Source of the DNA: Streptomyces sp. JJ66
GTDB lineage: Bacteria; Actinomycetota; Actinomycetes; Streptomycetales; Streptomycetaceae
Assembly: GCF_019303495.1 (NCBI RefSeq)
Contig: NZ_JAEVFI010000003.1
Coordinates: forward strand, 62,001 to 126,000
Direction of reading: 5' to 3'
DNA length: 64,000 nt
In this document: piece by piece, positions 17,501-26,682 of the stretch
Layout of the letters: each line of letters opens with the position of its first letter
Numbering within the stretch: the stretch's first letter is position 1
Position numbers and translations under genes: made by a program
Notes under the pieces: model-generated
Databases searched by the model: none
What the model saw: only the letters and a program-made list of their open reading frames with translations
What the model was told of the DNA's origin: nothing

Positions 17501-18343
17501 TCAGCGGCCCACTTCGGCCAGCTTGGCGCGCAGGAGCAGCACGGATTTGGTGTGGATCTGGCTGATCCGGCTCTCGGTGACACCGAGTACCTCGCCGATC
17601 TCCGCAAGGGTGAGACCCTCGTAGTAGTAGAGCGTCACCACGGTCTTCTCACGTTCGGGAAGCGCGTTGACGGCGCGGGCGAGCAGGCGGCGCAGTTCAC
17701 GGTCCTCGGCCACCTCCACGGGGTTGTCGGCGGCGGTGTCCTCAAGGGTGTCCATGAGGCTGAGCCGGTTACCGCTCTCGCCGCCGACGTTGAGCAGCTC
17801 CTCCAGTGCGACGACGTTGGCCAGCGAGTGCTGGCTGAAGACGGCGTGCAGCTCTTCGACGGGGACGCCCATCTCGGCGGCGACCTCGCTCTCGGTCGGG
17901 GTGCGGCGCAGTGCGGCCTCAAGGGTGGCGTAGGAGCGCTCGACCGCGCGGAACTTCTGCCGGACCGAGCGGGGAATCCAGTCCAGTGCCCGCAGCTCGT
18001 CGATCATCGCACCGCGGATGCGGCTGATGGCGTAGGTCTCGAACTTGATGGACCTGTCGGGGTCGAATTTCTCGATCGCGTCGATCAGGCCGAAGACCCC
18101 GGAAGAGACGAAATCGGCCTGCTCGACGTTGGCGGGCAGGCCGACGCTGACGCGCCCGGCCACGTACTTGACCAGCGGCGAGTAGTGCAGGATCAGCTGC
18201 TCTCGCAGCCGTCCGTCCCCGGTGTCCTTGTAGGAGCGCCACAGCTGCTCCAGGGAGCTGGGAGCGGCGAGGTTCCCCCGCGCCTCGGCCGCGGCGCGCG
18301 GCGCCGTGACCGTGCGGGGGGTCCCGGAGGTGTGGTGGTGCAT
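17501..18343 (-). CDS. whiG: RNA polymerase sigma factor WhiG (FliA/sigma-28 class)
   Basis: 280 residues, the length of S. coelicolor WhiG. Region 2 is in [17 protein letters not shown], the core-binding/-10 segment in [17 protein letters not shown], and region 3 in [20 protein letters not shown]. Region 4 reads [20 protein letters not shown] before the final helix. WhiG triggers the switch from aerial growth to sporulation, directing whiH and whiI transcription, and is restrained by the anti-sigma RsiG with c-di-GMP. The ATG at 18343 gives MHHHTSG. Upstream lies ~283 nt of noncoding sequence before dprA ends, so it likely has its own promoter. Confidence 0.95.
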   Translation of the reverse strand: MHHHTSGTPRTVTAPRAAAEARGNLAAPSSLEQLWRSYKDTGDGRLREQLILHYSPLVKYVAGRVSVGLPANVEQADFVSSGVFGLIDAIEKFDPDRSIKFETYAISRIRGAMIDELRALDWIPRSVRQKFRAVERSYATLEAALRRTPTESEVAAEMGVPVEELHAVFSQHSLANVVALEELLNVGGESGNRLSLMDTLEDTAADNPVEVAEDRELRRLLARAVNALPEREKTVVTLYYYEGLTLAEIGEVLGVTESRISQIHTKSVLLLRAKLAEVGR

Positions 18344-18626
18344 GCCTACCTGGAGCCGTTCTGCTGTGAGCGCGTGCCGGACGCGTGGCGATACGGGCGG
18401 GGAGCGGGGAGAGCGACAGGAGAAGGAGAACTTTGCGAGCGTAGCGTGATCACGCGAACGCGATGGGCGATGCGTGGCGGTTCTGGAATGCGCAGATACG
18501 TTCTTCGGTCCGCACCCGCGTGGTACGGCGCGCTCGCTCGCCGGTGTCGCGCCGCGTCTGCGGTATCCGCCATTCAGCCGCCATGGGTTCACCCTTTCAC
18601 TCAGTCGCCCCAGGTCAAGCACCGTT

Positions 18627-19877
18627 TCATCGCCTGTTGGGGTGGCGTCGGCGCGCCGGTGTCAATTGCCAGCGCCCTCCTGTGCGGTGGACGTAGCCGA
18701 GGGAGCGCAGCTCGCCGAGCCGGGCGCTGGTCTGCTCCGGGGAGGTGCCAGAGGCCCGGGCGAGCCAGGCGATGGTGACCGCCTCCCGCGCTGGGAGGGC
18801 TTCCAGCACCCGGGCGGCGGCCGGGTGCAGCAGGTCACGCGGCAGTACCGGACCGGTGGGTTCGGGGGCGAGTTCTCCGATGGCCCCGATGAGCTCGATC
18901 ACCTCGGCGGCGCTGGTCACCACGTGTGCTCCGCCGCGCAGCAGTCGGTGCACCCCGGAGGAGCAACTGGACGTCACGGCGCCTGGCACGCCCATCGTCT
19001 GGCGTCCCAGCTTCTCCGCCCAGCGGGCGGTGACCAGGGAGCCGCTGCGCAGTTGTGCCTCGACGACCACGGTGCCGCGGGTGAGGGCGGCGATGACCCG
19101 GTTGCGCAGCACGAACCGGGGGCGGGTGGGGTGTTCACCGGGTGCCAGCTCGGCGAGGAGCAGGCCCTGGCTCGCGATGCGGTCGATCAGGCGGCCGTTG
19201 CCCGGTGGGTAGGCGACGTCAACGCCGCAGGCGAGCACTCCGACGGTGGCCCCCGTGACGGCGAGGGCGCCCCGGTGTGCCGCGCCGTCCACCCCGTACG
19301 CGGCGCCGGAGACCACCGTCCAGCCGCGCTCGGCCAGGTCGGCGCCGAGGACGGAGGCGACGTGGGAGCCGTAGTCGGTGCAGGCCCGGGCACCGACGAC
19401 GGCGACGGACCGCAGCGCCGCCAGCCGCAGGGACCCGGCGCCGCGCAGCCACAGGCCCACGGGGCGGGCGGCTTGGAGGTCATCGAGCTGGACCGGCCAG
19501 TCCCGGTCGCCTGGGCACACGAAGCGGCCGCCGAGTGCGGCGACGGTGGCCAGGTCGGCTTCGGGGCGGGCTGCGGCCGCTCGCAGCCGCAGCCCGGTCC
19601 AGCGCTGTGGGCTGACGCCGGGGAGCGGGGTGTCCGCTGCCAGGGCCCGCACGGTTTCCTCCGGGCCGTAGCGGGTGAGCCAGCCGCCGGCGGCTTCGTC
19701 CCCGGGTTCGAGCGTCCGGCTCAGCGCCACCCGCGCCAGTCGCTCGGCCGTGGCGGTGCCGCCGAAGGAGCACCCATCGTCCGCTCTGGCGGATGTTCCT
19801 TCGGTGGCTTCGCTGCCCGGTCCGGCCGGTGGTGCGCCGGTGGGCGTGGGCGTGGGCTGCGGTTCCGGGCCGCTCAC
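18627..19877 (-). CDS. dprA: DNA-processing protein DprA (Smf)
   Basis: 416 residues. After a ~35-residue variable N-terminus the Rossmann-like core contains [38 protein letters not shown] and [18 protein letters not shown] winged-helix-like C-terminus (near residues 340-405) ends in RRHPNRR. DprA loads RecA on incoming single-stranded DNA in naturally transformable bacteria; in Streptomyces the role is undefined. The GTG at 19877 overlaps the comM stop in a GTGA junction, so translation is coupled. Confidence 0.93.
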   Translation of the reverse strand: MSGPEPQPTPTPTGAPPAGPGSEATEGTSARADDGCSFGGTATAERLARVALSRTLEPGDEAAGGWLTRYGPEETVRALAADTPLPGVSPQRWTGLRLRAAAARPEADLATVAALGGRFVCPGDRDWPVQLDDLQAARPVGLWLRGAGSLRLAALRSVAVVGARACTDYGSHVASVLGADLAERGWTVVSGAAYGVDGAAHRGALAVTGATVGVLACGVDVAYPPGNGRLIDRIASQGLLLAELAPGEHPTRPRFVLRNRVIAALTRGTVVVEAQLRSGSLVTARWAEKLGRQTMGVPGAVTSSCSSGVHRLLRGGAHVVTSAAEVIELIGAIGELAPEPTGPVLPRDLLHPAAARVLEALPAREAVTIAWLARASGTSPEQTSARLGELRSLGYVHRTGGRWQLTPARRRHPNRR

Positions 19878-21493
19878 CTGGTAGCTCCCGCCAGGGGGGT
19901 GCCACGGTGGACGCCGGTGCGCAGATGCAGAGCACAGTCGACGTCGCCGGCGGTGGGACGCGGGTGGCCGGCGAGGTCGGCGACGGTCCAGGCGACGCGC
20001 AGCACGCGGTCCAGGCCGCGGGCGGTGAGCAGACCGCGCTCCATGTCGGACTCGGCCCGCTGCAGGGCTCCGGGGGCGACCTGCCAGCGGGTGCGCAGTT
20101 CGTGCCCGGGGACTTCGCTGTTGGTGCGCCACGGCATGTCCGCGTACCGGGCGGCGGCGCGTTCGCGGGCGGCCAGTACCCGGGCGGCGACGGTAGCGGT
20201 GTTCTCGGGAGGCTCAGTGTTTCGCCCGACGGCCATGAGTTCGGCGCGGGCGACGGGCTCGACCGATACACGCAGGTCCACGCGGTCCAGCAGGGGGCCC
20301 GACAGGCGGGAGCGGTAGCGGCGGATGGCGGCCGGGCGGCACTCGCAGCCACCGGCGAGCGTGCCGTGGCGTCCGCAGGGGCAGGGGTTCGCGGCGAGGG
20401 TGAGCAGGATGCGGGCGGGCAGCCGGAGCATGCCCTGGGCGCGGGCAACGGTGATGTGTCCCGATTCCAGGGGTTGCCGCAGTGCGTCCAGCACGCGGGC
20501 GCTGCATTCAGCGGCTTCATCCAGGAAGAGCACGCCGTGGTGGGCGAGGGAGACGGCTCCGGGGCGGGGTTGGCCGGTGCCGCCGCCGACGAGGGCGGCC
20601 ATGCTCGCGGAGTGGTGGGGTGCGCAGTACGGGGGTCGGTTGACCAGGGGCTGGCCGGGCGGCAGCACACCGGCGACGGAGTGCACGGCCGTCACCTCCA
20701 GGGACTCGGTGGGCGTGAGCTCGGGCAGCAGGCCGGGCAGTCGTTCGGCGAGCATGGTTTTCCCCGCTCCCGGCGGTCCCTTGAGGAACAGGTGGTGGCG
20801 TCCGGCTGCGGCGATCTCCAGGGCTCGGCGGGCGGCAGCCTGGCCGGCGACTTCGGCGAGGTCAACCGGGCGGGTGAGGGCGGGCGGACCGGTGCCGAGC
20901 CCGGCTCCGGGGACGGCGAGTCCGGCCAGCCCGAGGTCGGGCACGCCGTCTTCACGGGTCCCTTCTTCGTCGGGGACCGGTTCGTCGGCGAGGACGGCGA
21001 TGAGCTGGCGCAGGCTGCGGACGCCCAGCACCGCCATGTCGGGCACCAGGCGGGCTTCGGAGACGGCCTGTTCGGGCACCACCACCTGGCGGTATCCGGC
21101 GTCGGCGGCGGCCAGCACGGCGGGCAGGACGCCGCGCACCGGACGCACGCGGCCGTCCAGGCCCAGTTCGCCGATCAGCATGACGCCGGCGAGGCGGCGC
21201 ATGTCGATGCGTTCCGTGGCGCCCAGGACGGCACAGGCCACAGCCAGGTCGAACCCGGAGCCGCCCTTGGGTACGGCGGCGGGGCTCAGGCCCACGGTGA
21301 GTTTCATCTGCGGCCAGTCGACGCCGGAGTTCACCACGGCAGCGCGGACCCGGTCCCGGCTTTCCGACAGCGACTTGTCCGGCAGGCCGATCAGGGTGAA
21401 CGTGGCGACGCCGGGTTCGAGGTCGGCCTGGACCTCCACGAGCACGCCTTCGACGCCGACCAGCGCGACGGAGCAGGTGCGGGCGAATCCCAT
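19874..21493 (-). CDS. comM: ComM/YifB family Mg-chelatase-like AAA+ ATPase
   Basis: 539 residues. An N-terminal Lon-protease-like domain (VEVQADLEPGVATFTLIGLP, then LSPAAVPKGGSGFDLAVA) is followed by an AAA+ module with Walker A GPPGAGKTML near residue 240, Walker B GVLFLDEAAE and the chelatase insert with CPCGRHG. ComM homologues are helicase-like motors for branch migration during integration of foreign DNA. The start at 21493 lies one base from the YraN-family stop. yraN-comM-dprA form a conserved DNA-uptake/repair operon. Confidence 0.93.
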   Translation of the reverse strand: MGFARTCSVALVGVEGVLVEVQADLEPGVATFTLIGLPDKSLSESRDRVRAAVVNSGVDWPQMKLTVGLSPAAVPKGGSGFDLAVACAVLGATERIDMRRLAGVMLIGELGLDGRVRPVRGVLPAVLAAADAGYRQVVVPEQAVSEARLVPDMAVLGVRSLRQLIAVLADEPVPDEEGTREDGVPDLGLAGLAVPGAGLGTGPPALTRPVDLAEVAGQAAARRALEIAAAGRHHLFLKGPPGAGKTMLAERLPGLLPELTPTESLEVTAVHSVAGVLPPGQPLVNRPPYCAPHHSASMAALVGGGTGQPRPGAVSLAHHGVLFLDEAAECSARVLDALRQPLESGHITVARAQGMLRLPARILLTLAANPCPCGRHGTLAGGCECRPAAIRRYRSRLSGPLLDRVDLRVSVEPVARAELMAVGRNTEPPENTATVAARVLAARERAAARYADMPWRTNSEVPGHELRTRWQVAPGALQRAESDMERGLLTARGLDRVLRVAWTVADLAGHPRPTAGDVDCALHLRTGVHRGTPLAGATR

Positions 21494-21494
21494 G

Positions 21495-21869
21495 TCAGGC
21501 CACCCCCCGCACGTGCTGCACGAGGGGTGCGCCGCGCCGGGGCAGCAGCACGCCGACGACGTCGATCCGCACGCCCCCGGTGGGCGGCCTGCCGTAGCGC
21601 ACCATCCAGCGCTCGCTGAGCCAGCGGGCGGCCAGGCGGCGCAGCCGGGCGGCCTTGCGCGGTGTCACGGCGGCCATCGGGTGTTCGTAGCGGCTCTCGC
21701 TGCGCGTCTTCACCTCGCAGATCACCAGCGCGTCGCCCTGCCGGGCCACGATGTCGATCTCTCCGTCCCGGCACCGCCAGTTGCGTTCCAGGACGGCCAT
21801 TCCGGCCTCGCGCAGCCGGCGGGCCGCCAAGTCCTCCCCGTAGCGGCCGAGTGCTTCCCGTGCGTTCAT
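21495..21869 (-). CDS. UPF0102 (YraN) family endonuclease-like protein
   Basis: 124 residues with the nuclease-like motif of the family: [12 protein letters not shown], then [22 protein letters not shown], whose acidic and Lys residues resemble a PD-(D/E)XK active site. Function is not established. The start ATG at 21869 is supported by GGAGG eight bases upstream. It leads the yraN-comM-dprA operon; a DnaA-box-like pair lies 65-91 bases upstream. Confidence 0.9.
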   Translation of the reverse strand: MNAREALGRYGEDLAARRLREAGMAVLERNWRCRDGEIDIVARQGDALVICEVKTRSESRYEHPMAAVTPRKAARLRRLAARWLSERWMVRYGRPPTGGVRIDVVGVLLPRRGAPLVQHVRGVA

Positions 21870-21933
21870 CACGTCCACCTCCGCGCCCGACTCTCGCGGC
21901 TCGGGGAACAAGAAGTGGATCTTGGGGAGAAAC

Positions 21934-21960
21934 CGTGGACAACCGCCTGGTTGTGGATAA
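21934..21960 (-). promoter_or_regulatory. pair of DnaA-box-like 9-mers upstream of the YraN-family gene
   Basis: On the minus strand TTATCCACA (21960-21952) and TTGTCCACG (21942-21934) occur in the same orientation with a nine-base spacer. The first is a perfect bacterial DnaA box, and the second differs from the Streptomyces consensus by one base. They lie in the 144-nt gap that should contain the promoter of the yraN-comM-dprA operon. Confidence 0.5.
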
Positions 21961-22013
21961 CCGGGCCACTCGGGTGGGTGACGGTGTGGTGCGTGTGGGT
22001 GGCGGGGTGCGGG

Positions 22014-22337
22014 TCAGCCGCTGAAGCCGGAGTCTTCGGGGAGGCTGAGGTCGCTCTTGTTGAGCTCCTCGATGTTCACGTCCTTGAAGGTGAGCACGCG
22101 TACCTGCTTGACGAAGCGGGCCGGACGGTACATGTCCCACACCCAGGCATCCGCCATGGACACCTCGAAGAACACCTCGCCCTGCACCGAGTGCACCTGC
22201 ATCTCGTAGTCGTTGGTGAGGTAGAAGCGCCGCTCGGTCTCGATCACGTACTTGAACAGGCCGACGACGTCCCGGTACTCCCGGTAGAGCTTGAGCTCCA
22301 TCTCGGTCTCGTACTTTTCGAGGTCCTCGGCGCTCAT
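22014..22337 (-). CDS. DUF2469 family protein
   Basis: 107 residues, acidic, with the strongly conserved actinobacterial sequence MSAEDLEKYETEMELKLYRE at the start and FFEVSMADAWVWDMYRPARF in the middle. No catalytic motif is evident and the function is unknown. The ATG at 22337 follows AAGGGG. It lies between the signal peptidase array and the yraN-comM-dprA operon, as in many actinobacteria. Confidence 0.92.
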   Translation of the reverse strand: MSAEDLEKYETEMELKLYREYRDVVGLFKYVIETERRFYLTNDYEMQVHSVQGEVFFEVSMADAWVWDMYRPARFVKQVRVLTFKDVNIEELNKSDLSLPEDSGFSG

Positions 22338-22376
22338 GGCGTGTTCCCCTTCAGCCGTGCGTTCCCCCATTGTGCG

Positions 22377-23120
22377 TCAGCGCCGCTGGCCCCGTCCGGC
22401 GCGCCGCGCGACGGGACCATAGGCGGCACCGCCCAGGATCAGCAGGGCACCCACGGCGACGGCCGCCAGCTGGAGCGGCAGCGGGCCGGGTTCGGAGACG
22501 CCGCCGGGCAGCTGGGCGAAGCCCGCGGGCCGCTGGATGAGCCCGGCTTGTTCCAGGGGCCAGGCCGTGGCGTCCACGCGGGCACGGACCGCCGAGCGCG
22601 GGACGGCGCCCTGGGTGTCACCGGCGAGGTGGTTGCGGGAGTCGACCGAGTTCCACCGGCTGTCGCCCAGGAGGAACAGCGAGCCCTTCGGCACCTGGGC
22701 GGTGAAGCCGGTGCCGGAGGCGGGGCCGGAGCCGGACAGGTACGGCTCGGGTACCGGCGTGCCGTTCACGGTGAGGCGGCCGTCGGCGTCGCAGCAGGCG
22801 ACCGTGTCGCCCCCGACGCCGATGACGCGCTTGACCATCGGCAGGTCGCCCCACGTCGGGTCCTCGAAGACGACGACGTCCCCACGGCGCACCGCGTCAC
22901 CATCGACGCGTTCGGCGAGCACGCGTTCACCGGCGGCGATCGTGGGCGCCATCGAGTCCGTCGGCACGGCGTACGGGCGGTAGAGGAGCGCGGCCCATAC
23001 GAAGGCGCCGGCGAACAGCACGGAGCCGAGGGCCACGGCGACGGAGGACAGGACGCTGCCCGGGCTGTGGCGTGCGGCGGACCGGGCGGTGGCCTGCCTC
23101 CTCGTCGCCGTCGTGCTCAA
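22377..23120 (-). CDS. sipZ: type I signal peptidase (fourth of array)
   Basis: 247 residues. A membrane helix near residues 25-48 precedes the catalytic Ser56 (PTDSMAPT). The general-base Lys97 is in DLPMVKRVIGVGGD, and the box-E region is LFLLGDSRWNSVDSRNH. A second helix near residue 215 ([16 protein letters not shown]) leaves a basic tail; C-terminal anchors are characteristic of some streptomycete signal peptidases. The TTG at 23120 follows GGGAG. It removes signal peptides outside the membrane. The symbol is given by position after sipW-X-Y. Confidence 0.88.
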   Translation of the reverse strand: MSTTATRRQATARSAARHSPGSVLSSVAVALGSVLFAGAFVWAALLYRPYAVPTDSMAPTIAAGERVLAERVDGDAVRRGDVVVFEDPTWGDLPMVKRVIGVGGDTVACCDADGRLTVNGTPVPEPYLSGSGPASGTGFTAQVPKGSLFLLGDSRWNSVDSRNHLAGDTQGAVPRSAVRARVDATAWPLEQAGLIQRPAGFAQLPGGVSEPGPLPLQLAAVAVGALLILGGAAYGPVARRAGRGQRR

Positions 23121-23389
23121 CCGGTGCTCCCTGGTCTGGTCCCGTCGCTGTGGTCCTGTCCCGGGGCGCACCCTACCGGCGGGAGGGCGCCGGGTCAGCC
23201 CCGCGGGCCCGCCGCCCGGCGCCACGGGAGGCCGCGCCGCAGGAGGCCGTACGGCGCCCGCGTGGCCGTCACCCTCCAGCGGACGGGCCCGCGCACAGCA
23301 GCATGGGCGGACGGCGGCACCAGCAAACCCGTCCGCGTGCGGAACGCCGCCGTACCCGGACAGCGCCGGGCGACCGCACGGGCCCGGGC

Positions 23390-24376
23390 TCAGGCGGCGT
23401 CGGACAGCCGTCGGCGGCGCCAGAGGGCGAAGGGGACGGTGCCCAGGAGGCCGAGGGCGGCCGGGGCGGCAGCGGCGAGCTGGTCGTAGGTCTCGGGGAC
23501 CGCCAGGGTGCCCCACCGGTCAATGGGCCAGGCGATCACGACGGCGCGGCCGACGACGTCCTCGACGGGCACGGCACCGCCGCCGGGGCCGTTGGGGTGG
23601 TAGCGGGAGTCCTGGGAGTTCTGGCGGTGGTCGCCCAGCACCCACAGGTGGCCTTCGGGTACCTCCAGCGGCCCGAAGGGGCGGTCTCCGCACGGCGTGT
23701 TGCCGGGGTAGAGGTAGGCGGACTCGTCCAGCGGCTCACCGTTGACCGTGACCTGGCCGTCGCGGCGGCACTCGACGGTGTCGCCCTCCACGCCGACCAC
23801 GCGCTTGATGAGGTTCTGCTGGTCGGCCGAGGGCATCAGGCCGACCCAGCTGAGGGCCTGCTGGAACGCGTTGGGCTCCGGCGGCGGGAAGTCGAGCCAG
23901 CCGCCGGGGTCGTTGAAGACGACGACCTCGCCGCGTTCGGGTTCGGCACCGAACCAGGGTGTCAGCTTGTCCACCAGCACCCGGTCGCCGCGCTGCAGGG
24001 TGTTCTGCATCGAGTCGGAGGGGATGGAGAACGCCTGCAACAGGAAGGTTTTGATCCCCAGGGCGAGGACCAGGGCGATGCCGATGAGCAGCGGCAGCTC
24101 CTTCCAGAAGGAACGCTGCTTGCCGCCGCGCGGGCGGGAGGCGCCACCCTCGCCGCCATCGCCCTCCCCGCCGCCGCCGTTCGCGAGATCCGTTCCCTCG
24201 TCGCCCCGGGCCTCAGGAATGCCGGGGTGCCCGGGGGGTCCTGCCGCCTGCGCGCCGGTGGCTCCCGCGCCGCGCTCGCTGGCCGGGTCCGCGGCCCGTT
24301 CGCCGTGCTGCTCGGGCCGCCTCTCCGGCTCGTCTCCACCGGACCCGGACCGGGCGCCGACCGCCACGTCCCCCAC
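23390..24376 (-). CDS. sipY: type I signal peptidase (third of array)
   Basis: 328 residues. The first ~90 are disordered and rich in Gly, Glu and Ala. A membrane helix (LPLLIGIALVLALGIKTFLL) follows, then catalytic Ser122 (IPSDSMQNT) and Lys191 (LIKRVVGVEGD). A C-terminal helix near residue 305 (AAPAALGLLGTVPFALW) is followed by an Arg-rich end. The GTG at 24376 has GAGGAG just upstream. The first 164 bases overlap the end of the preceding sipX frame, which is unusual. Confidence 0.9.
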   Translation of the reverse strand: MGDVAVGARSGSGGDEPERRPEQHGERAADPASERGAGATGAQAAGPPGHPGIPEARGDEGTDLANGGGGEGDGGEGGASRPRGGKQRSFWKELPLLIGIALVLALGIKTFLLQAFSIPSDSMQNTLQRGDRVLVDKLTPWFGAEPERGEVVVFNDPGGWLDFPPPEPNAFQQALSWVGLMPSADQQNLIKRVVGVEGDTVECRRDGQVTVNGEPLDESAYLYPGNTPCGDRPFGPLEVPEGHLWVLGDHRQNSQDSRYHPNGPGGGAVPVEDVVGRAVVIAWPIDRWGTLAVPETYDQLAAAAPAALGLLGTVPFALWRRRRLSDAA

Positions 24377-25358
24377 GCTCTCTCCTCACGCCGTACCGCC
24401 GCCCGCCCTTCGCCCAGAGCGAGCCTGCCACTCCGATAACGAGCGTGAGTTCCGCAGGGGTCGGGGCGGGCCGGAATTGTTCGGTCTGTTCGTCTGCCGC
24501 GGTGGCGTGCGCTACGGCGTTGGTCGCCGGAGCACCCGCCTCCGGTACTGAAGCGTACGTGTCCGGCTCGCCCAGGCGCGCCCAGTGCGACACGGGCCAG
24601 GCGATGACCACGGCCTCGCCCACCACCAGATCCTCCGGGATGGTGCCTTCTCCGGGGTCGTCGAGGTGGAAGCGGGAGTCGGCGGAGTTGGACCGGTGGT
24701 CGCCCATGACGAAGAGCCTGCCGGGGGGCACGCTCACGTCGAAGGTGATGTCGGACGGCTTGCTGTCGGGATGCAGGTAGGGCTCGTCAAGCGGGGTGCC
24801 GTTGACGGTGACCCGGCCGTCCGGGTCGCAGCAGACCACGCGGTCGCCGCCGACGCCGACGACGCGTTTGATCAAATCCTGCTCGTCCGCGGAGGGCAGC
24901 AGGCCGATGAACGTCAGCAGTTCCTTCCCCTGTTTGATGACCGGCGGGTCGTCCCCGAAGCCGGGCGCTTGCTCATCTTCCAGCCAGCCGCCCGGGTCCT
25001 CGAAGACGATCACGTCACCGCGGGCGGGCTCGGCGCCGAACCAGGGGGTGAGCTTGTCCACCAGCACCCGGTCGTCGATACGGATGGTCTGTTCCATGGA
25101 ACCGGAGGGGATGACGAAGGCCTGGACGAGGAACGTCTTCAGCACCAGTGCGATGAGGAGGGCGACGCCGACTAGGAGGGGGATCTCCTTGGTGGCCGAC
25201 AGCCGCCGGCGGCGGCGGACGCGGCGGGCGGCCCGGCGCCGGGCCGCCCGGCCCTCCCCCGCCAGCGCCCTGCCAGCCGGGCGGCTGTGCCCGGCCGGGC
25301 GGGTCGCTGAGCGGATGGCTGAGCGACCCGCCGAGCGCGGGCGGCCACGCCTACCCAT
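24213..25358 (-). CDS. sipX: type I signal peptidase (second of array), Arg-rich tail overlaps next gene
   Basis: 381 residues as read. A very basic N-terminus (many Arg) precedes a membrane helix near residue 60, catalytic Ser87 (IPSGSMEQT) and Lys164 (DLIKRVVGVGGD); MGDHRSNSADSR is conserved. A short hydrophobic stretch (AELTLVIGVAGSLWA) should be the C-terminal anchor. Beyond it ~65 residues of Arg/Gly-rich sequence continue and run 164 bases into sipY in another frame. The ATG at 25358 overlaps the sipW stop by eight bases. Confidence 0.87.
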   Translation of the reverse strand: MGRRGRPRSAGRSAIRSATRPAGHSRPAGRALAGEGRAARRRAARRVRRRRRLSATKEIPLLVGVALLIALVLKTFLVQAFVIPSGSMEQTIRIDDRVLVDKLTPWFGAEPARGDVIVFEDPGGWLEDEQAPGFGDDPPVIKQGKELLTFIGLLPSADEQDLIKRVVGVGGDRVVCCDPDGRVTVNGTPLDEPYLHPDSKPSDITFDVSVPPGRLFVMGDHRSNSADSRFHLDDPGEGTIPEDLVVGEAVVIAWPVSHWARLGEPDTYASVPEAGAPATNAVAHATAADEQTEQFRPAPTPAELTLVIGVAGSLWAKGGRRYGVRRERGGRGGRRPVRVRWRRAGEAARAARRTGRGPGQRARRGSHRRAGGRTPRAPRHS

Positions 25359-26052
25359 GGCCGTTCCGCAGCACCGTCCAGCGAGCGGGCGGCCAGCCGG
25401 TCCACTCGACCCGGCCGATGACGTCCCCGGTGGCGACGGTGCCGCCGCCGGGGCTGCCCAGGTGGTCGCGGGAGTCGCTGGAGACGGCGCGGTGGTCGCC
25501 CATCACCCACAGCCTGCCCTCGGGCACGATGGTGTCGAAGTCGACGGACGAGGCGCGCTGGGCGCCGCCCTCGGGGTGCAGGTACTCCTCGGCCAGCGGC
25601 CTCCCGTTCACCTCGATCCTCCCCTGCTCGTCGCAGCAGGTGACCCGGTCTCCGCCGATGCCGACCACACGTTTGACGTAGTCGCTGCCCGGCGGGTCGG
25701 TCACCCCCAAGGCCGCCCCCGTGGTGCGCAGGAAGCGCGTGAGCGGATTCTCCCTCTTGCCCTGGGGGGCGAACGTACCTGTTCCGTCAAATACCACAAC
25801 GTCTCCGCGCCGCGGTTCGTTGCCGAAACGGTAGGCGAGTTTGTTGACCAGCACCCGGTCCCCGGCGCGCAGTGTGTTCTCCATGGAGCCGCTGGCGACG
25901 ACGTACGGCTGCACCACGAAGACGCTGACCAGAGCCAGGGCGATGACGACCGCGCCCGCCCACAGCGCCGTCCGCCGCCCGCGGGCCCGCAGGTAGCGGC
26001 CGGTGCGCAGTGCGGCGCGGCGGGCTGCCGTGGTGCGGGAGATGTCGGTCAT
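25351..26052 (-). CDS. sipW: type I signal peptidase (first of array)
   Basis: 233 residues. It has one clear N-terminal membrane helix (LWAGAVVIALALVSVFVVQP), catalytic Ser56 (VVASGSMENT) and Lys127 (SDYVKRVVGIGGD), and the conserved MGDHRAVSSDSRDH. Unlike the other three copies no C-terminal membrane helix is seen. It is the promoter-proximal member of sipW-X-Y(-Z), downstream of rplS. A strong hairpin at 26126-26168 separates it from rplS. Confidence 0.9.
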   Translation of the reverse strand: MTDISRTTAARRAALRTGRYLRARGRRTALWAGAVVIALALVSVFVVQPYVVASGSMENTLRAGDRVLVNKLAYRFGNEPRRGDVVVFDGTGTFAPQGKRENPLTRFLRTTGAALGVTDPPGSDYVKRVVGIGGDRVTCCDEQGRIEVNGRPLAEEYLHPEGGAQRASSVDFDTIVPEGRLWVMGDHRAVSSDSRDHLGSPGGGTVATGDVIGRVEWTGWPPARWTVLRNGHG

Positions 26053-26125
26053 GGGCCGCTTTCTGGAGGCTGCGAACAGGGGCGGAGCGCGGGGCTGCCG
26101 CTGAGCCTAACCGGCGGCAACGACA

Positions 26126-26168
26126 CGGCGGCCGGGCCGCATCCGCGAGGGGATGGGCCCGGCCGCCG
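26126..26168 (-). terminator. rplS terminator
   Basis: CGGCGGCCGGGCC starting at 26126 is complementary to GGCCCGGCCGCCG ending near 26168, giving a stem of about 13 bp. It lies ~35 bases after the rplS stop and before sipW. Confidence 0.7.
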
Positions 26169-26202
26169 GGAACGCCTGGAAAACCAGTCAGCGCGAGGCT
26201 GG

Positions 26203-26553
26203 TCAGTTCTCGCGCTTCTCCTTGATCTTCGCCGCCTTGCCGCGCAGCTCGCGCAGGTAGTACAGCTTGGCGCGGCGCACCTGGCCGCGGGTGACGACGT
26301 CGATCTTCTCCACGATCGGGGTGTGCACCGGGAACGTCCGCTCCACGCCCACGCCGTAGCTCACCTTGCGGACCGTGAAGGTCTCGCGCAGGCCGGAGCC
26401 CTGGCGGCGGATGACCACGCCCTTGAACTGCTGGACCCGGGAGCGGTTGCCCTCGATGACGCGGACGTGGACGTCAACGGTGTCGCCCGGGCGGAACGCC
26501 GGGATGTCGCTGCGCAGCGACGCCGCGTCAACGCTGTCGAGAAGCTGGGACAT
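26203..26553 (-). CDS. rplS: 50S ribosomal protein L19
   Basis: 116 residues with canonical L19 segments: [54 protein letters not shown] and [15 protein letters not shown]. It lies at the subunit interface of the ribosome. The start at 26553 gives [16 protein letters not shown]. It lies downstream of trmD, with a 129-nt gap. Confidence 0.97.
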   Translation of the reverse strand: MSQLLDSVDAASLRSDIPAFRPGDTVDVHVRVIEGNRSRVQQFKGVVIRRQGSGLRETFTVRKVSYGVGVERTFPVHTPIVEKIDVVTRGQVRRAKLYYLRELRGKAAKIKEKREN

Positions 26554-26682
26554 ATTCGTCTGCTTTCCTCGCCGGTGCCACAGGTCAACGGCGGAAATGG
26601 TGGTGGCTGGTTCGGGTGGCCCGGCGGGGCGGGCGTCGGTCCCCCTGTGGCAGGGTCGCCCGTCCGGCCGTGAGCCAGCCGC

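Noticed and set aside
16021..21960. Replication origin
   Set aside because: Only two pairs of DnaA boxes are present, with no dnaA, dnaN, gyrB or rpmH, no AT-rich segment and no large box array.
20325..23489. Plus-strand open frame of over 1000 codons spanning comM, the YraN gene and sipZ
   Set aside because: It covers several well-supported minus-strand genes and shows low-complexity Ser/Arg/Ala sequence only.
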